Assembly (NCBI GenBank): GCA_903831545.1
Contig: CAIKYI010000491.1
Span: forward strand, 1 to 5,468
Length of the DNA: 5,468 bases
Direction of reading: 5' to 3'
Source: an uncultured Methylobacter sp.
GTDB lineage: Bacteria > Pseudomonadota > Gammaproteobacteria > Methylococcales > Methylomonadaceae
Positions 5,386 through 5,468 of this stretch are shown here, one piece after another. Each line of letters starts with the position of its first letter. The first letter of the stretch is position 1. The translations under genes and the position numbers were made by a program. The notes under the pieces are model-generated. The model did not search any database. It was not told where the DNA came from and was given only the letters and a program-made list of their open reading frames with translations.

Positions 5386-5468
5386 AATAATAATCCTTCG
5401 CTAATTGCAATCTTGTCTATAGGGCGGTGAGTACCACGCGCAATCACAAAATCTATGCGTTGCTCGCC
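5370..5468 (-). CDS. MNT-type nucleotidyltransferase (MntA-like antitoxin), C-terminal end only
   Basis: The window contains the last 32 codons and a TGA stop (5372-5370). The visible end reads RIDFVIARGTHRPIDKIA then ISEGLLLCQRH. This matches the closing strand and helix of small MNT nucleotidyltransferases, where an (R/V)D(F/L)V segment is followed by a short loop and a helix ending in an EG-hydrophobic stretch. The catalytic GSxxxG...DxD part lies outside the window, so activity cannot be judged. It precedes and overlaps the HEPN gene by 16 bases, in the antitoxin-first order. The assignment relies on both the tail sequence and the HEPN partner. Confidence 0.6.
   Translation of the reverse strand, partial: GEQRIDFVIARGTHRPIDKIAISEGLLLCQRH

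Overview
The window looks like accessory chromosomal DNA from a proteobacterium, most likely a gammaproteobacterium. This rests on the gene types, the moderate base composition and the abundance of REP palindromes carrying a 5' GTAG tag. One palindrome type (GTAGGTCGGATT...AATCCGAC) recalls repeats I associate with environmental gammaproteobacteria such as methanotrophs. The genus is a guess. Every gene and gene remnant reads on the minus strand, so biological order runs from high to low coordinates.

Right end (5468 to 4927): the last 32 codons of a MNT-type nucleotidyltransferase (antitoxin side) overlap a HEPN-domain protein with the RX4HXY motif. This is a HepT/MntA toxin-antitoxin pair cut by the window edge. 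Next come a GC-only palindrome and a short unrecognised reading frame, which is coupled through a TGATG overlap to a full-length glutamine-hydrolysing asparagine synthase-type amidotransferase (4598 to 2655).

Middle (2654 to 1720): the interval between the amidotransferase and the next biosynthetic gene is filled by a REP/RAYT element. It holds an intact REP-associated tyrosine transposase, a decayed copy of its 3' end, and four REP palindromes of one family.

Left part (1719 to 1): a family 4 glycosyltransferase comes first. The amidotransferase and glycosyltransferase together suggest a surface polysaccharide (O-antigen, capsule or exopolysaccharide) locus. Beyond it lies a repeat-rich stretch with REP-like palindromes of a second family and a perfect 14-bp inverted repeat. 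A dismantled VapBC-type toxin-antitoxin module follows: an antitoxin tail and a toxin head. It is bordered on one side by a REP and on the other by a 5' fragment of a second RAYT gene that runs off the window.

The window therefore combines polysaccharide genes with two toxin-antitoxin modules (one apparently intact, one dead) and a REP/RAYT family that has left three gene copies and five family-A palindromes within 2.7 kb. I see no convincing wholly new system. The parts most worth a second look are the REP/RAYT history, the unrecognised frame ahead of the amidotransferase, and the HepT/MntA pair.
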